Below are positions 46,540-57,900 of a DNA stretch of 64,000 bases, one piece after another. This DNA is from Gautieria morchelliformis (taxonomy: Eukaryota > Basidiomycota > Agaricomycetes > Gomphales > Gomphaceae): contig WHVA01000106.1 of assembly GCA_015179125.1 (NCBI GenBank), forward strand, positions 62,001 through 126,000, given 5' to 3'. How positions within the stretch are numbered: position 1 is the first letter of the stretch; every line of letters begins with the position of its first letter. The position numbers and the translations under genes are program-made. The notes under the pieces are model-generated. The model was not told the DNA's origin. It ran no database searches and saw only the letters and a list, made by a program, of their open reading frames with translations.

Positions 46540-47290
46540 CACGACCCCCAGGAACTACATCAGGAACCACCCTCGGACCCACCCACCCCAGGACCTACGG
46601 CGGGAGCGACGCCGGGACGCGTAACATCCCGCGGCGCCGGCGCCGTGATGGGGGCGAGCGTGTTCGAGCTGTGGTTCGGGTTCGTGTGTGCGTGTGCGTG
46701 GGGCGGAAGTGGGGAGGCGGCGACGCGGCCGGGTAGGCGTGCGCGTGCGTGGCTGCGGGCGGGGGGGATGTGTGCGTGCGCGCCCCCGTGCGTGAGGGGG
46801 TACGTGTTGGGCGCGGGGCCGCTCCCGTGTCCGGAGCCGGGGGGCATGCGGGGCGGGTTCACGAAGACGCGCTTCGTATATTTTCCTGCGCGGCGGCGGC
46901 GGGGTTTGGGCGGGTCTGGGAGCGCGGCGGGTATGGGTAGGCCTACCGGTATGGGTAAGGGTGCGGTGGCGGTGGTGTGCGCGGGTAAGGGGGGGCTTGC
47001 GGGTGTCGAGGTGGAGGTGGGGGGCGTGTGTGGCGTTGCGGGTGAGGGTGCGGCCGCTGTTGTTGTTATGGGTGAAGGCGTGTGTGCACGGGGGTGCGGT
47101 TGCGGGGCGGGGACGTACGGTGTGGTGGCGGGGGCGATGCGGCCCCCAGGCGAGAGGCGCAGCACCAGCGACACATCGAGGTCAGCCGCGCTCTCCAGCA
47201 CCGCTCGCGGGGGGGTTGTGTTCTGGTTCGTCTCCTCAAAGGCCTCATTTGCTTCCCTGGTCTGGGACCCCTTTGTGCAGCTTGGTACCA
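46540..47290. other. Very GC-rich island with Pro/Ala- or Gly/Arg-rich open frames
   Basis: About 750 bp of strongly G+C-biased DNA (long 'gggtgcggtggcgg' runs), unlike its neighbours. A minus-strand frame of 243 codons (46,560-47,291) is Pro/Ala/Thr-rich with a basic patch 'KPRRRRAGKYTKRV'; a plus-strand frame of 288 codons overlaps it. Either could be composition-driven. It may be a captured piece of a GC-rich gene joined to a Gypsy gag remnant at about 47,300. Confidence 0.35.
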
Positions 47291-48180
47291 CCCTTCCAGG
47301 TCATCGAAATCTGGAGCTCCATCCCCAAGCAATGCAACTTGGTTCTGGAGTGTTGGATCAAGTCCTCATTGGAATTTGATCATCATCATCTTGTCGTCAT
47401 TGTACTCTGCGAGGTCGATGAGCTCCTGGAAACGATTGATGTAGTCATCGACTGGATCCTTGGCCTGGTACCAGCTGGTCCCCTTGAGCTTCGTGAGGGC
47501 TGTGAGTTGCTCATTTTTCGGGCAGAACTGGTCAGAAAAGGTTCTCTCAAAGGCATCCCCATCCTGGAAGTAGTTGCCCTTGCCCTTTGCTTCATGCCAG
47601 ATCACCTTGTTTGCAAAATGGGCTGCACAGTCTGACTTGAAAAGGGACAATGCCAAGTGAATCTGAGCCTGGTCATTCAGAAAGAGGTCTCTGACAATTG
47701 CAAAGTAGATGCTGCACGTGTTGAAGAATGCGCATCCCTTCTCCTGATCTCTGTCAAAGTCTGCCAGAGTTGAGGGTTTGACTTTTGCCAACTTCGTGGA
47801 CATCCTCTCTTCTGCTACTTCCACTTCTCCGAAATTCAACTCATCCTGCATTGCATTTCCACTACTTTGCAGAATATCTAACTTAGCCAAAATCAGGTGT
47901 AAGGCTGTTTCAATCGTGTTGGTCTTCATCCGGTTCCATGTCAACTCCTCCTCCATATTCTGAAGACAATCATCTGGATCCATGTCTGAAGGAGGAGAAG
48001 TATTGGAACGGATTTCCAGTGTTGGGAGCTCAACACAAGAAGAGGGGCTGTCGTACACCGTGTGTGTGGAGGAGGTTGCGATCTCCAAGTTGCTATCTCC
48101 AATTCCAAACGCACCTATGGTGAATGCAATGCACAGTACGACCACTGGTCCTCTAGTGGAGAGACTTTTCTGCTGTAAGG
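47291..48180 (-). mobile_element. Gypsy-type gag remnant
   Basis: Fossil. A minus-strand frame (stop at 47,366) contains a retrotransposon Gag region: 'FERTFSDQFCPKNEQLTAL', 'YQAKDPVDDYINRFQELIDL', preceded by an acidic N-terminal part from about 47,984 ('MDPDDCLQNMEEEL'). No knuckle, protease or LTR belonging to it was recognised; truncated. Confidence 0.75.
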
Positions 48181-48356
48181 GAAACCCTAGCTGGTTGTGG
48201 AGGTCCCACCACCACACAACTGAAGTCCTGGGGGGCTCATGGGGCTGCCCCAGGGTGTATGCACATGCCATGGGGCATGTACCATCATCTGTGTGCACCT
48301 GGGGTGGCCTGGAGCACGGATGCACAACATGGGCGGTGGAGGCAGCATCGACAAGC

Positions 48357-48714
48357 ACTGGAGGCATACAAATTTTCTGGTCTGAAAACCGTTCAAAAAA
48401 CTATAAAGATATTCCATTTTTTTAGTGTTTTTATATAATGTAAAAAAACTTTTGTGTTTTTGTTAGAATTTGTTGAGCAAGAAAATTGTAAAGAAAGTTT
48501 AAAGTTTTTTGCAGGGTTTTTTATGTGCTTTTATAAGTTTCTTTGTGAAATCACAAAGAAACCCATAAAAAACCCTGAAAAAAACTTGCAATCTTTTTAC
48601 AATTTTCTTGCTTGATAAATTCTAATAAAAAAAAAAAACACTAACAATATTCAGAAAATCTTTACAGTTTTTAGAACAGTTTTTCAGACCAGAAAAATTT
48701 TATATGCCTCCAAT
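48357..48714. mobile_element. Foldback (MITE-like) element, 358 bp
   Basis: A long imperfect palindrome. Left end 'actggaggcatacaaatttt', right end in reverse 'attggaggcatataaaattt'; arms of about 165 bp meet around 48,548 at 'gtttctttgtgaaatcacaaagaaac'. AT-rich with A and T runs; no coding. Sits next to the gag remnant. Confidence 0.85.
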
Positions 48715-49085
48715 GTATGGTATTCCTTGTCCATCATGCATCACCATTATAAACTTTGAACTCTGACGTGACGACAGTGAGTATGAGGCTGGAGAAATCG
48801 CGTGCTATCCTCAACTTGACTCCGGGAGTCCACCAATTCGAGACAACATCAAAATTTCCCCTCTTTGCCACAACATGTGTATTATTCTACAGCGATGGTG
48901 GTTTGTTCTACCCAATAAATAAGTCAATCAGCAAAAGCCGGCTGATACAACCTGATTAATGCATGCTCCAGCACCCAAGTAAAAAATAAAAGTAAATAGT
49001 TAAACCATACATTCTGGCTTGAGCGATCCGCGACGATAAAATACAAAGGCGGCCCATTGGTGTCAGAGATACCAGATTTTATATG
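48715..49085. other. 3' flank of the methyltransferase gene
   Basis: Non-coding, AT-rich sequence between the foldback element and the methyltransferase stop codon. No feature seen. Confidence 0.4.
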
Positions 49086-49883
49086 CTAAAACAGACCAGG
49101 TAAGAACATCCAAGGTACGTCTTGCCTATAGCGTTCCCATTTCGCTCCAAACGCCTTTCGCAACCCTTCGTCTTCGACTCGACCACGCCTCCACAATGAT
49201 ATTGTAGAGAATGTGGACAGGGTGAAAAACAAATAGAGGCACTTTCCTGCGAACGTTGGCATGATGTGACATTCGTCAACGTATCCGCCCGAGGAGAGAA
49301 TGGTCGCAATAGCACCAACAAGCATGAAGAGCACGGCCGTGTAACTTGGATGGCGCGCATAAGCATATGGGCCGGATGTAACGAGATTGGTTATCTCCTT
49401 AAACGTGACCTCGAACGTGAAGAGGCTCCCTAGTGTCACGTAGCACCATAATCGTAGGGCACTCGCGATCAACAGCGTGGATATTCCGAAAAGGAACGAG
49501 GGCGTCAGCGCGAAAGTGGACAATGTGGGACGTGATCCTGGGCAAATGGTCGTGAGGACATATTCGGAGTACGGGCTCTGTGAGTACAGTGATAGCAGCA
49601 CTGCACATTCACTGAGGAAGCAGCTTATTACAGTCGTCTATTCACGCCAGAGGCGATTGAGTTGGCATGTCTGGCAAGTGGGATTCGATGGACTAACCTG
49701 TGCCATAAGCGCAAGGAGGCGAACGGCCCTCTCGAACGGTTGTCCTTTGTAAACACCCTCCTTGGGAGGTGGAGAATTAGGAGGCGCCAGCCCGACAAAG
49801 TAACATATGGCACCAAGCAAAAGGAGAATGATTTTCAGTGGAGCCTGCAAGACATTGTCGGCGGTCGCAGTGTAAGGGAGCAT
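49086..49883 (-). CDS. Isoprenylcysteine carboxyl methyltransferase-like protein (245 aa)
   Basis: Member of the ICMT/Ste14-like membrane methyltransferase superfamily, which methylates C-terminal prenylcysteines using S-adenosylmethionine in the ER membrane. Two exons: 49698-49883 (62 codons, 'MLPYTATADNVLQAP') and 49086-49637, joined by a 60-nt GT-AG intron in phase 0. Visible features: N-terminal hydrophobic helix, 'PPNSPPPKEGVY' as in fungal relatives, several membrane segments, the signature 'GPYAYARHPSYT' (RHPSYT at residues 157-162) and C-terminal 'GLRKAFGAKWERYRQ' ending 'PWMFLPGLF'. Open throughout. Basidiomycetes often carry several such paralogues, so this need not be the pheromone/Ras enzyme. 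Divergent from the P450 across about 0.6 kb. Confidence 0.85.
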
Positions 49884-50499
49884 GTTGCATGCAGTGGATA
49901 AAGCTTATGATGCCCGCACAAAGGATTTCCTTGTCGAGCGACACGCAAAAATAGCAATTAGCGCCACGATACTTCGGAGATTAATGGACTCCTCGCCGAG
50001 CTAACATTCGTAAATCCTCATGTATGAGGTTAAACAATATTTAGGTGCCTGATTCAGAAGCCTGGCGTCTGGCGGTCCTTTGGTGCTTCCATGTATATAT
50101 GCAAAGGGTGGGCATCGGTGATAGAATGAGAAGTTAGTGTCTTCAAAATCACGTCCACTTAACACGGTCTCGGACCGGGAACACAGGCGTTGGAAATACC
50201 CAGTTGATAGTTACATTGGTACTTTGCGCCGGAGCTGTGCATGTATCGCAAGAAGCATGAGCTGATATGCCGTATGGCGATATACTGGATTAGGCAAGTG
50301 GCGGTCCGCGGGTCCACGGCAGTGGAATTCACGTGCTGAATAACGTTTGATCCGCCACCCGGCAGTCCCGGTCTCGAACCTAAAGTAGGTAACCCTCCTC
50401 ACGCCGTAATCATGTATTACCAGCACCCAACTTTAAGCTTTGTGGTTGCGAGCCTCGGTCTCGGTGGAATCGTCCATAACTCAGCACTTGACCACGCCG
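49884..50499. promoter_or_regulatory. Shared intergenic region of the divergent ICMT-like and P450 genes
   Basis: 616 bp between two outward-facing start codons, so both core promoters must lie here. 'gtatatatgc' near 50,093 is the best TATA-like word. No operator-type repeat was identified. A GGTTCGAGACC word (minus, about 50,372-50,382) is not part of a tRNA. Confidence 0.4.
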
Positions 50500-52757
50500 A
50501 TGGCTTCCTCCCCTCTCAGCGACTTCGACTCAAGTGTGCTGGCCGGTGCCTGTGCGGCAGGCTTCGTGAGCATGGATCACAACCTACCATTACATTCAAC
50601 TTTACTCAGTCTGTCTACATAGTTGACGTGGATAATACTTAAGCATCGCTCTGTCCGTGGTGATTTTGCCGCGCTCTTCTACTCGGTGGCCTCCGCCACC
50701 TTGTTCTTGCACACACATCAGTACAATAGAACAGTCAAGAGCCCACTGGTGTTTTGTCTGGCACTTGCAGGCATCTACGCATTCTCGGCGTTGCTCTGCA
50801 CAATCGCATACAGGCTCTCGCCTTTCCATCCTCTGGCTCGATATCCTGGTCCACGTTTGTGGTGGATCAGTAGTCTCAGACTCGCTTATGTCTCCTTCCA
50901 CGGTAGAAGACACTTCATCCTACATGCCTTACACGCCAAGTATGGCCCATTCGTCAGAATTGGTATGGCAATCATTCTCTGTAAAAGAGCAGTCCTTTTC
51001 TCTCGGCCTAATATATCCGTTAATGCAGGCCCGAATGCCCTCTCGATCAACTCGCCATTAGCACAGGTGCTGCATAGTCGAAACATGGAAAAGAGCGACG
51101 CATACGTTGCTCCAGGTCATCTGAACACGGTTTCGCTGTTCTTCAAGCAGAAAACCAAAGAAATTCATAGCAACCGCAAGCGGATATGGTCGCTTGCATT
51201 CACGAATAGCGGGTATGAGCGTCCTCCAGAAAAAGGGAAGAGCGGGTAGCCAACTGACGTGTTCACGTCAAGTTTAGCGAACTTCTTCAATCCCTTGGAA
51301 CGACGCACATGGCAACTATTGAAATGCATCGAAACCCGCCAAGGAGAGAAGGGCGTTGTTGAATTGTCCAAGTGCTTCTGCCATTGGTCATATGATTTCA
51401 TGGCAACTAGTACTTCCTTTCGTGCTCTTCGCCGACCTCACGCTGTTTGTTTCAGGGGGAAATGGTGTTCGGAGGAAGCAATAATCTGGCACGATCGCTT
51501 ATGTTGCTCCAGTCTTCTGTGATACTAACGACGGTTTCAGGAGCTCATGAGGGATGGTGATCCGCATGACCTTGTAGAAGGCGGAAAGCTGGCTATGATG
51601 ATTGTAGATAGGTGTGTTGCTTGGTTACGGGGCTTCTCGACTATTAATCATGGTAATGAACAGCGCTGGCCAGGCCCCTTGGCTAATGGACATCCTTTGG
51701 CACTTGCCAGCGGGAAAAGGCCTCCATCGGATGCAACATGTCGCCACGGAGATGATGCGCACACGTATCAAAGCCGACAAAAATGTTGAGATGCGTGACC
51801 TGGCTTCATACCTCGTCAGTTTTCAGCGCAATCCGTGTCTTCTTATGCTCAAGATCCTCCATCCTGCCAGATTGAGGGTAATACCCAGACAGGCGAGAAG
51901 ATCCCGCTGCCAGATCTTGAAGTAGAAGCTGTGGTAGCTATCACCGCGGGTAAGTTACGCTTTGCAGCTACATCACCCTACCTATCCTGAGCATCGCCGC
52001 ACTGCCTAGGGTCCGATACGACATCGGTTGTCCTGTCGATCACAACCTACTTTCTCTTAGCGGATCCCTCCAATTACCAGAAGTTGCAGGCCGAGCTCGA
52101 TCATGCTATCCCTGATCGGACCGGCTACTTGGATCCAAATACCCTCATTAATCTCCCGTTCCTGAACGCCGTAGTCAACGAATCTTTACGTCTGGGGACA
52201 CCGTTCTTTCTTCCGCGAGTTATTCCCGAAGGAGGTGTGAGTATCGACGGGAATTTCATCCCAGAGGGCACAATGGCTGCCTTCGCGGCGTACTCACAGC
52301 AGACAAGTCCAGAGAATTTTTATCCCGACCCTCTGGTTAGTATCCAATCGCCTCTCATTTTTACGATATCTTATAATAACCTCCTGCTGTCTAGGCTTTT
52401 ATCCCGGAACGGTGGTACCCTGGTGGCCTTGGGCCAGGCTCTATTACAGAAAAGAGCGTCCTGAACCCCTTCTCGTCCGGTTCGTCCGCATTTCTTCCGA
52501 TGCTTTCCCCCGCAGCCTGTTGATGCCACGTATCACTTGAAGGACCGTATGTCTGCGCCGCGAAGAATTTTGCATACCACCAGATTCGTCACGTGATCGC
52601 GCGATTAGTGCTTGCATTTGACATGACCCTGCCCCCTGGCTTCGACGTGCAAGGGTTCAGGGACAATCTGCTGAACACGCGTACGTCCATATTGGGGCGG
52701 CCTCTTATGGTCAATGTTACTCGACGCCCTGGCCTGGATCTTGAGTCCTTTATGTAG
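50500..52757 (+). CDS. Cytochrome P450 monooxygenase (559 aa, 11 exons)
   Basis: Haem-thiolate monooxygenase, probably ER-anchored by N-terminal hydrophobic segments. Exons: 50500-50565, 50623-50962, 51029-51212, 51273-51402, 51456-51488, 51541-51611, 51664-51814, 51871-51949, 52010-52335, 52395-52479, 52543-52757; the 1,680 nt form one open frame. Motifs: proline-rich hinge 'SPFHPLARYPGPR', I-helix AGSDTT (about 351-356), K-helix ESLR (409-412), PERW (464-467) and haem loop FSSGPYVC with Cys493. The residue two after the Cys is Ala instead of the usual Gly. Introns 4 and 5 appear to have GC donors; the others are GT-AG. Start at 50,500 ('MASSPLSDFD') fits family N-termini; an in-frame ATG at 50,440 is possible. 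Substrate unknown. Converges on the desaturase. Confidence 0.9.
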
Positions 52758-53194
52758 CGTTTTTCAGGCTATGGACGTCAAGCCGTGCAAATGCCTCTGA
52801 CATATATAAAAGTGTAAATGAGACTAGTATTTGTAGAGTATATTTGTAGAGTATATCAATGTCATTGTGTCCCGTCGATCGTGTGGCTGAACGCAAGTGT
52901 TGTTATGCTGGCTCGTCTAGGGTAGTAAGCCGTGGCAAGTAAGTACTAGTCTGGCTAGCTTTATAACGTCTCTAATCACAGCAGACTTCTCGAACGCTGC
53001 CAGAATGGAAAACTCCACTGTTAATAAACCCACCGCAGTTATATGTAACAGCTGGTATCCGTCAAGTACATGTGCATTCTCGCTACGTGCATCCTAGTAC
53101 ATACAGTAAATACTGCAATCATGCCTAGGCATGTCTGAAATCCAAGAGGTATAAAGTAATAAGGTCCTAGAGATCGGCAATTCCACTCTAGTCT
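52758..53194. other. Convergent 3' region between P450 and desaturase
   Basis: 437 bp between the two stop codons with no coding sequence; must hold both transcript ends. A tandem 'ttgtagagtatat' repeat lies at about 52,832-52,857. Confidence 0.4.
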
Positions 53195-54960
53195 CTAGTC
53201 TCTCTCGCTACCCGACCGCAGCTTACCCAACGCACGTTTCGCATTCCCTTTCCGGTCTTTATAGAACAAGATAGCTTCGTTGTCTTCCACAAAGCAACAA
53301 TCGGTAAAGCTGCGATACAATGCCCAGAAGGTGTTCTACAGATGGATGGATGGTCAATTCGATGGCATCGACCTGCTCCCTCCTTCACGCACCGACGAGT
53401 CATAGTTGTAGTGTTCACCCAGAACGCCCCGGAGCACCTTGGTAACTTGTGGCTGGTTGTCTGAAAGGTAGACCGAGGAATCAGTACACAGTGGAGGGCG
53501 GCTTCTCGACCGCTGGGATGTGAGAGCGTGCTTACAGAATGGAATGGATGAGAAGAGGTGGTGCGCGATATGGTCATGCGAAACCTATTGCCATTAGATT
53601 GTGTTAATCAAGAAAGTGGGCGCGCAAGAGCTGCTGAGGTGAAACGCACGTTATGAAGGAGCACTCGACCAATCCATCCCAGCAACGGGCGATCGACGGT
53701 GGCGAGGGCACCGCGTATAAACGACCACTCGTCTTTGCGATAGTGCGGGATTGTAGGATCGGAGTGGTGCAGGAACGTCAACATGACAACCCAATGGTTT
53801 GCGAGCTAAATGGCCCGTATCAACATACTGGGATCAAGGGTGTAATCTGAATTTCGCACCAAATATGGCACAACATAGCGCTTGACGAGCGCACCGAGTC
53901 CATGATGCATGCCGTACTGCACGAGGAGAGTAGACATCACGGCAAGACCGATGTTGGACGCAATAATTTTGGCACGCTCTGTCCGTTTGAATAGCGCTGA
54001 TGACGGGGAGAAATGCTAGTATAGGAGATTTTGTTCATCTTCGTGAAAACATTGGTTGACCACGTACGTTTGTGCCGGGAGGGTAGGCTGGCGAGCCCTG
54101 TATATTACACAGAAGATACGCCTGCCAGCCTGCAAACTGCATAGCTATCATCCGAAGGAGAGTGACCAGCGGGGCTTCCTCGAAAAGTTCGCTATAGTCT
54201 AGGGGTGAAACTTTGGAGGGAGCGGGAAGCCCATGGTCCGCGCGCGTGCGAGGGACATAGTTCTCCTCCCGTTCCAAAGAGCCTGTCGCTTTCTGGATAT
54301 GGTGCAAAAGGGGTCAACGACGCCGAGGAAGGCATGCAATATCAAGACTGACATGGTGCGCGTGGTGGGAGCTCCGCCAAGCATAGTATGGAATGAGTAG
54401 GAACTGCATTCAAATCCGTCAATGACCACGCTGAGCAGTACATAAGAATATCGACGTGCGGTGTGGAGAATGAATCCTAGGACATCGTTGACCCACTTGT
54501 AATGGGAAAAATTGCCGTGACCAGCTTCGTGTCCTGTTTACCCAGTCAGTTGAATATTGACCATGCTCGTGACAACGTGCTACCCACCGAGAGTCCAGAA
54601 GCCACCGAAGACAAGACCCTGCCACCACCAGTAAGCAAGCCATAGACCCCACTGAACGGCCTTGGCTGAGCGCGGGCTCCAATTCCGCTGCGATGCCAGC
54701 CCCAATGGCACCTCATCGATGTATAGCGCGGCCTTGTACAGCAACAACGCGAGAGCAACGTTCCGGGCGACATACCCAAGGGCCTTCCACGTCGACTTCC
54801 GGAAGAGATGTTTAGGAACGTGGGCGTGCAGTTCTGCTACGCTGAACTGCGAAGAGCATGAGAACAGAAGCCACGAAGCTAACCACAGGGAAGCACGTAC
54901 GTCGGGGGGAGTAAAAGGTGTGTTCATCCGACGAACATACTCTTCTGAGTCGGTGAACAT
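53195..54960 (-). CDS. Delta-12-type (FAD2-like) fatty acid desaturase (412 aa, 10 exons)
   Basis: Membrane di-iron fatty-acyl desaturase of the FAD2/delta-12 class, expected in the ER. Exons on minus: 54901-54960, 54588-54846, 54460-54533, 54353-54403, 54068-54292, 53860-54015, 53650-53805, 53536-53584, 53393-53460, 53195-53335; the 1,239 nt form one open frame. Three histidine boxes: HEAGH (108-112), SHHAHH (143-148) and HDHIAHH (330-336), with family motifs 'KATGSLEREENYVPRTR' and 'GVLGEHYNYDS'. Box 1 has Ala where most delta-12 enzymes have Cys (HECGH). Intron 3 uses a GC donor (ACC/GCACGT). Such divergent FAD2 relatives include acetylenases and bifunctional desaturases, so the exact reaction cannot be stated. 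Neighbours: convergent P450, then a divergent ICMT-like gene. Confidence 0.92.
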
Positions 54961-57900
54961 CGTGTTCTGAGGGAAGAAAAGCGTCCCGTGGCCAGATGCA
55001 GAGAAGGAACGTCAAGCCGCGCTCGAGCCGGTATAAAGGCTGTACTTATACTTGACAATGATGAAAGGCTTCTGTGGACTCATGGAAACGTCAGTCGATG
55101 CGGCTGCGCCGGTGATCCAATTGTCGGTGTAATATCATGATCTCAAGGCATTTGATGGTGGTCGCTTATTGAGCTAGAAGCCTCGGTGCATACTTACTCC
55201 CCAACTTGATATTCCCCAAATGAATCGGGGAAGGTCCCAAGCCACAGTCAGTGTAGTCTGACCCTGCTGTTTCCGGCGCCACTGAATTACGCTTGATCGC
55301 AAGCGGCAACTGCGCCGACAGCTCAACGCGGCCCGACAGCGGTCCCGACGGTACGCCTATAGCTCAATTCCGCTACTTTTGATGAACAGTCTGGCAATAT
55401 CTTTCATCTTGAGAATGGCTGCTTCGAGACTTAAAGCTTAAAGTATGTAACAGCACAGTACGTGGCAAGTCCACCTGCCCGAACAACACCCGCGGAGTTG
55501 TCGGCTACCTACGCAATATTATCAAAGAATACTGTATGGGTATTCTGAGAAGACTTCGTGTGAACGTAATCATATTCGATCGGTTCGCAGTACAGGAGGA
55601 CGCAGAGAAGGGATAGTACCTAAAGTATGAGGCCTACATACTATACTGCACAAGGTAGAGCTACCGACGTAAGTTTATGTATAACATTTGGCATGTAAGG
55701 CTAGCTAATTCAACGGGACCAGGGAATGACGTGGCTGAACGATGATATCCGTTATCATGCGGCTATCTGGTGTTTGCCTGCGGGGACATTAGTAATTGTA
55801 TAAAATGAGTGGTACAGGCTTATTTGATGGCCATACCACGCTATCCTGCCTGTTCATGTCCGCGGCGACATCCAAAGAAATCATGAACACACTTCCCACC
55901 CTCATTCGATGACCTCGCATATGGCACCATGGCATTGCCATACTCGAAATGGGCCCCGAAGTGCAGCGATCTTGACGAAGAGCTCTCGTTATAACTTTGT
56001 GCAAAGTTGCCGTTGAGCCTCTGTCCAAGGATAACACCGGCTGTCCTGAGCGTCCAGAGGGGAGCGGCGGTTGGACCTAGATCCAGTTAGTGCTTGCAGT
56101 TTGGATGTTGAGAAGAAGTGAGAAGTAACTGCCAGGAAAGGAGCTTTATCGGCGAGACAAATACCCATAGCAGACTCGGAATTGAAGCGGCCGGACAGGA
56201 GCGGCCATCACCCTACCTGGAAGAAGGACAAAAAGAGACACCCTCTGAACAATCGAGGCTAGTATGGCCTAAACCGCTGAGCGAGCAACTTTATTTCTCC
56301 TGTGAGAGACTGGGTTCGCCCCGATATTGATCGCCCTGTCGTTAATGATCATACTGGAACAGGCCTGACAAAACCTCGGCCTGGACATGCCACTCGAAGC
56401 TAGCTCGCCCGAGTATATGCAAACCCAGCCTAGTCTCTCCTACCCCAATCCAGAGTCCAGTGCAAGATCAGTGCTATGGTGTCGCTGCTTTTGTATCACC
56501 AAGTCTTTCACCATCGGGAGAGACGGACCGCAACTTGAAGAGCCACTCCGAGGATCTCCACTGCACCTGTTTTTAGAGCGGATTTGAGGGCAAGGGATAC
56601 TGAGACTTGTCGAGTGCAGGTGAGGGCAACCAGATGCTGGGGAAATGCTGGGAAAACTATGTGTGTACGCAAGTTGCTTGTCGCCAGCTTAGCACCAGAC
56701 CATACTACACATCATCAAGATACCATTCGTCCGTAAACGTCGTAAGATGATATTTCTGCAAAAGGTATATGCCCGGTAGTACGGTCGCAGTCTGGACCTG
56801 TACTGGACCGCCACGCTAGCGTTACTGGGCGACTTCGTGAAGAAGACGCGCTGTTATCCGGAATTGATCCTTGAAGAATAAGGAACGAAGCTGCAAGAAG
56901 TAACGACACATCAGCGCGTCCGAGTATCGCATAGCTGTTTATCGTGACCTGAACCTGGACGCCCCGAAGCACACCACAACGCACAACCCAATTGCACATA
57001 CCCATACTTCAGTTCGTTTCAAGGAGCGCGGCATTCTTCGTACGTGGCCTTGAGCAACTAAAGCAATGGCATTGGCCGGATGCTGGATGGATCCGTGTAT
57101 CAAGCGACGAACCGAAGTTTTTTCCACAGTTCCATACACGTCAGCATGTTGGTTTGTGTACGCGTTATGTATCAATATGGGTGCTACTGTGGTCCACTGG
57201 TCTATGGACCTCTTTGCTTGGCATGACTCGAGTTCCATTCGACAAGGAGTTGAATGGGCGAAAAGACTTGTCTATTTCATAGGAGAAGTTATACTCTGTT
57301 TTTTTTTCTTTGAAACGTGCATCCGGGATAGCGATTTCATTGCTTGGGTTACAACTTCAAGTCGTCCATGGAACCTAGAGTATCTTCCGGATCTATATTC
57401 CCGGCTCATGCTGAGATTCGTTTCGCTCAGGAGGACTGTCTTCTAGCTAGATGACGATCCTACTTCTAACTCTCGTTCCACCTACTCGTTCCCCTTTATC
57501 CCGGCTATTTTACTGTCACCTGAAGCCCGTTTCTGATCTGCCTGAAGATCACTGATTCCCATTGCGCAACAAGCAGACAATGACACGATTCAGCCGTTGC
57601 GACCGGAATCGCGTTGTAGTAGGAGTACTACATGTACCTGAGACGCAAGGATCGCTTGGGATGGGTTCTTCGATCCTAGACCAAGCGATGCTTGCGTATC
57701 AGGTACTACATGTAGTACTCATACTATTTGTAGTACCCTCGGATGTCCAAAGCTTCTCAGCCATCTGTCTTCTCTATTTTTCCACGTCTTTCCACTGCAG
57801 AATTCTCTGTTTTCAAATTTAAGTTGCCTCACAAGTCTACTAATGCGCCTCTAAGCTTATTTGGCTCCTGTTCACCCAGCGCATCATCCGATCTGAACAA

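Noticed and set aside
46513-47379. 288-codon plus-strand protein in the GC-rich island
   Set aside because: High G+C alone keeps frames open on both strands; composition is Gly/Val/Arg-rich without motifs.
50340-50400. tRNA gene on the minus strand (B-box-like GGTTCGAGACC)
   Set aside because: No matching A box, no cloverleaf and no acceptor stem could be formed.
51185-51275. P450 as a pseudogene because of an in-frame stop at about 51,247
   Set aside because: An intron from 51,213 to 51,272 (GTATGAG...GTCAAG) removes the stop and restores 'LAFTNSGLANFF', which fits the family.
53188-53577. Separate 129-codon minus-strand gene
   Set aside because: It is an alternative frame over the last three exons and introns of the desaturase.
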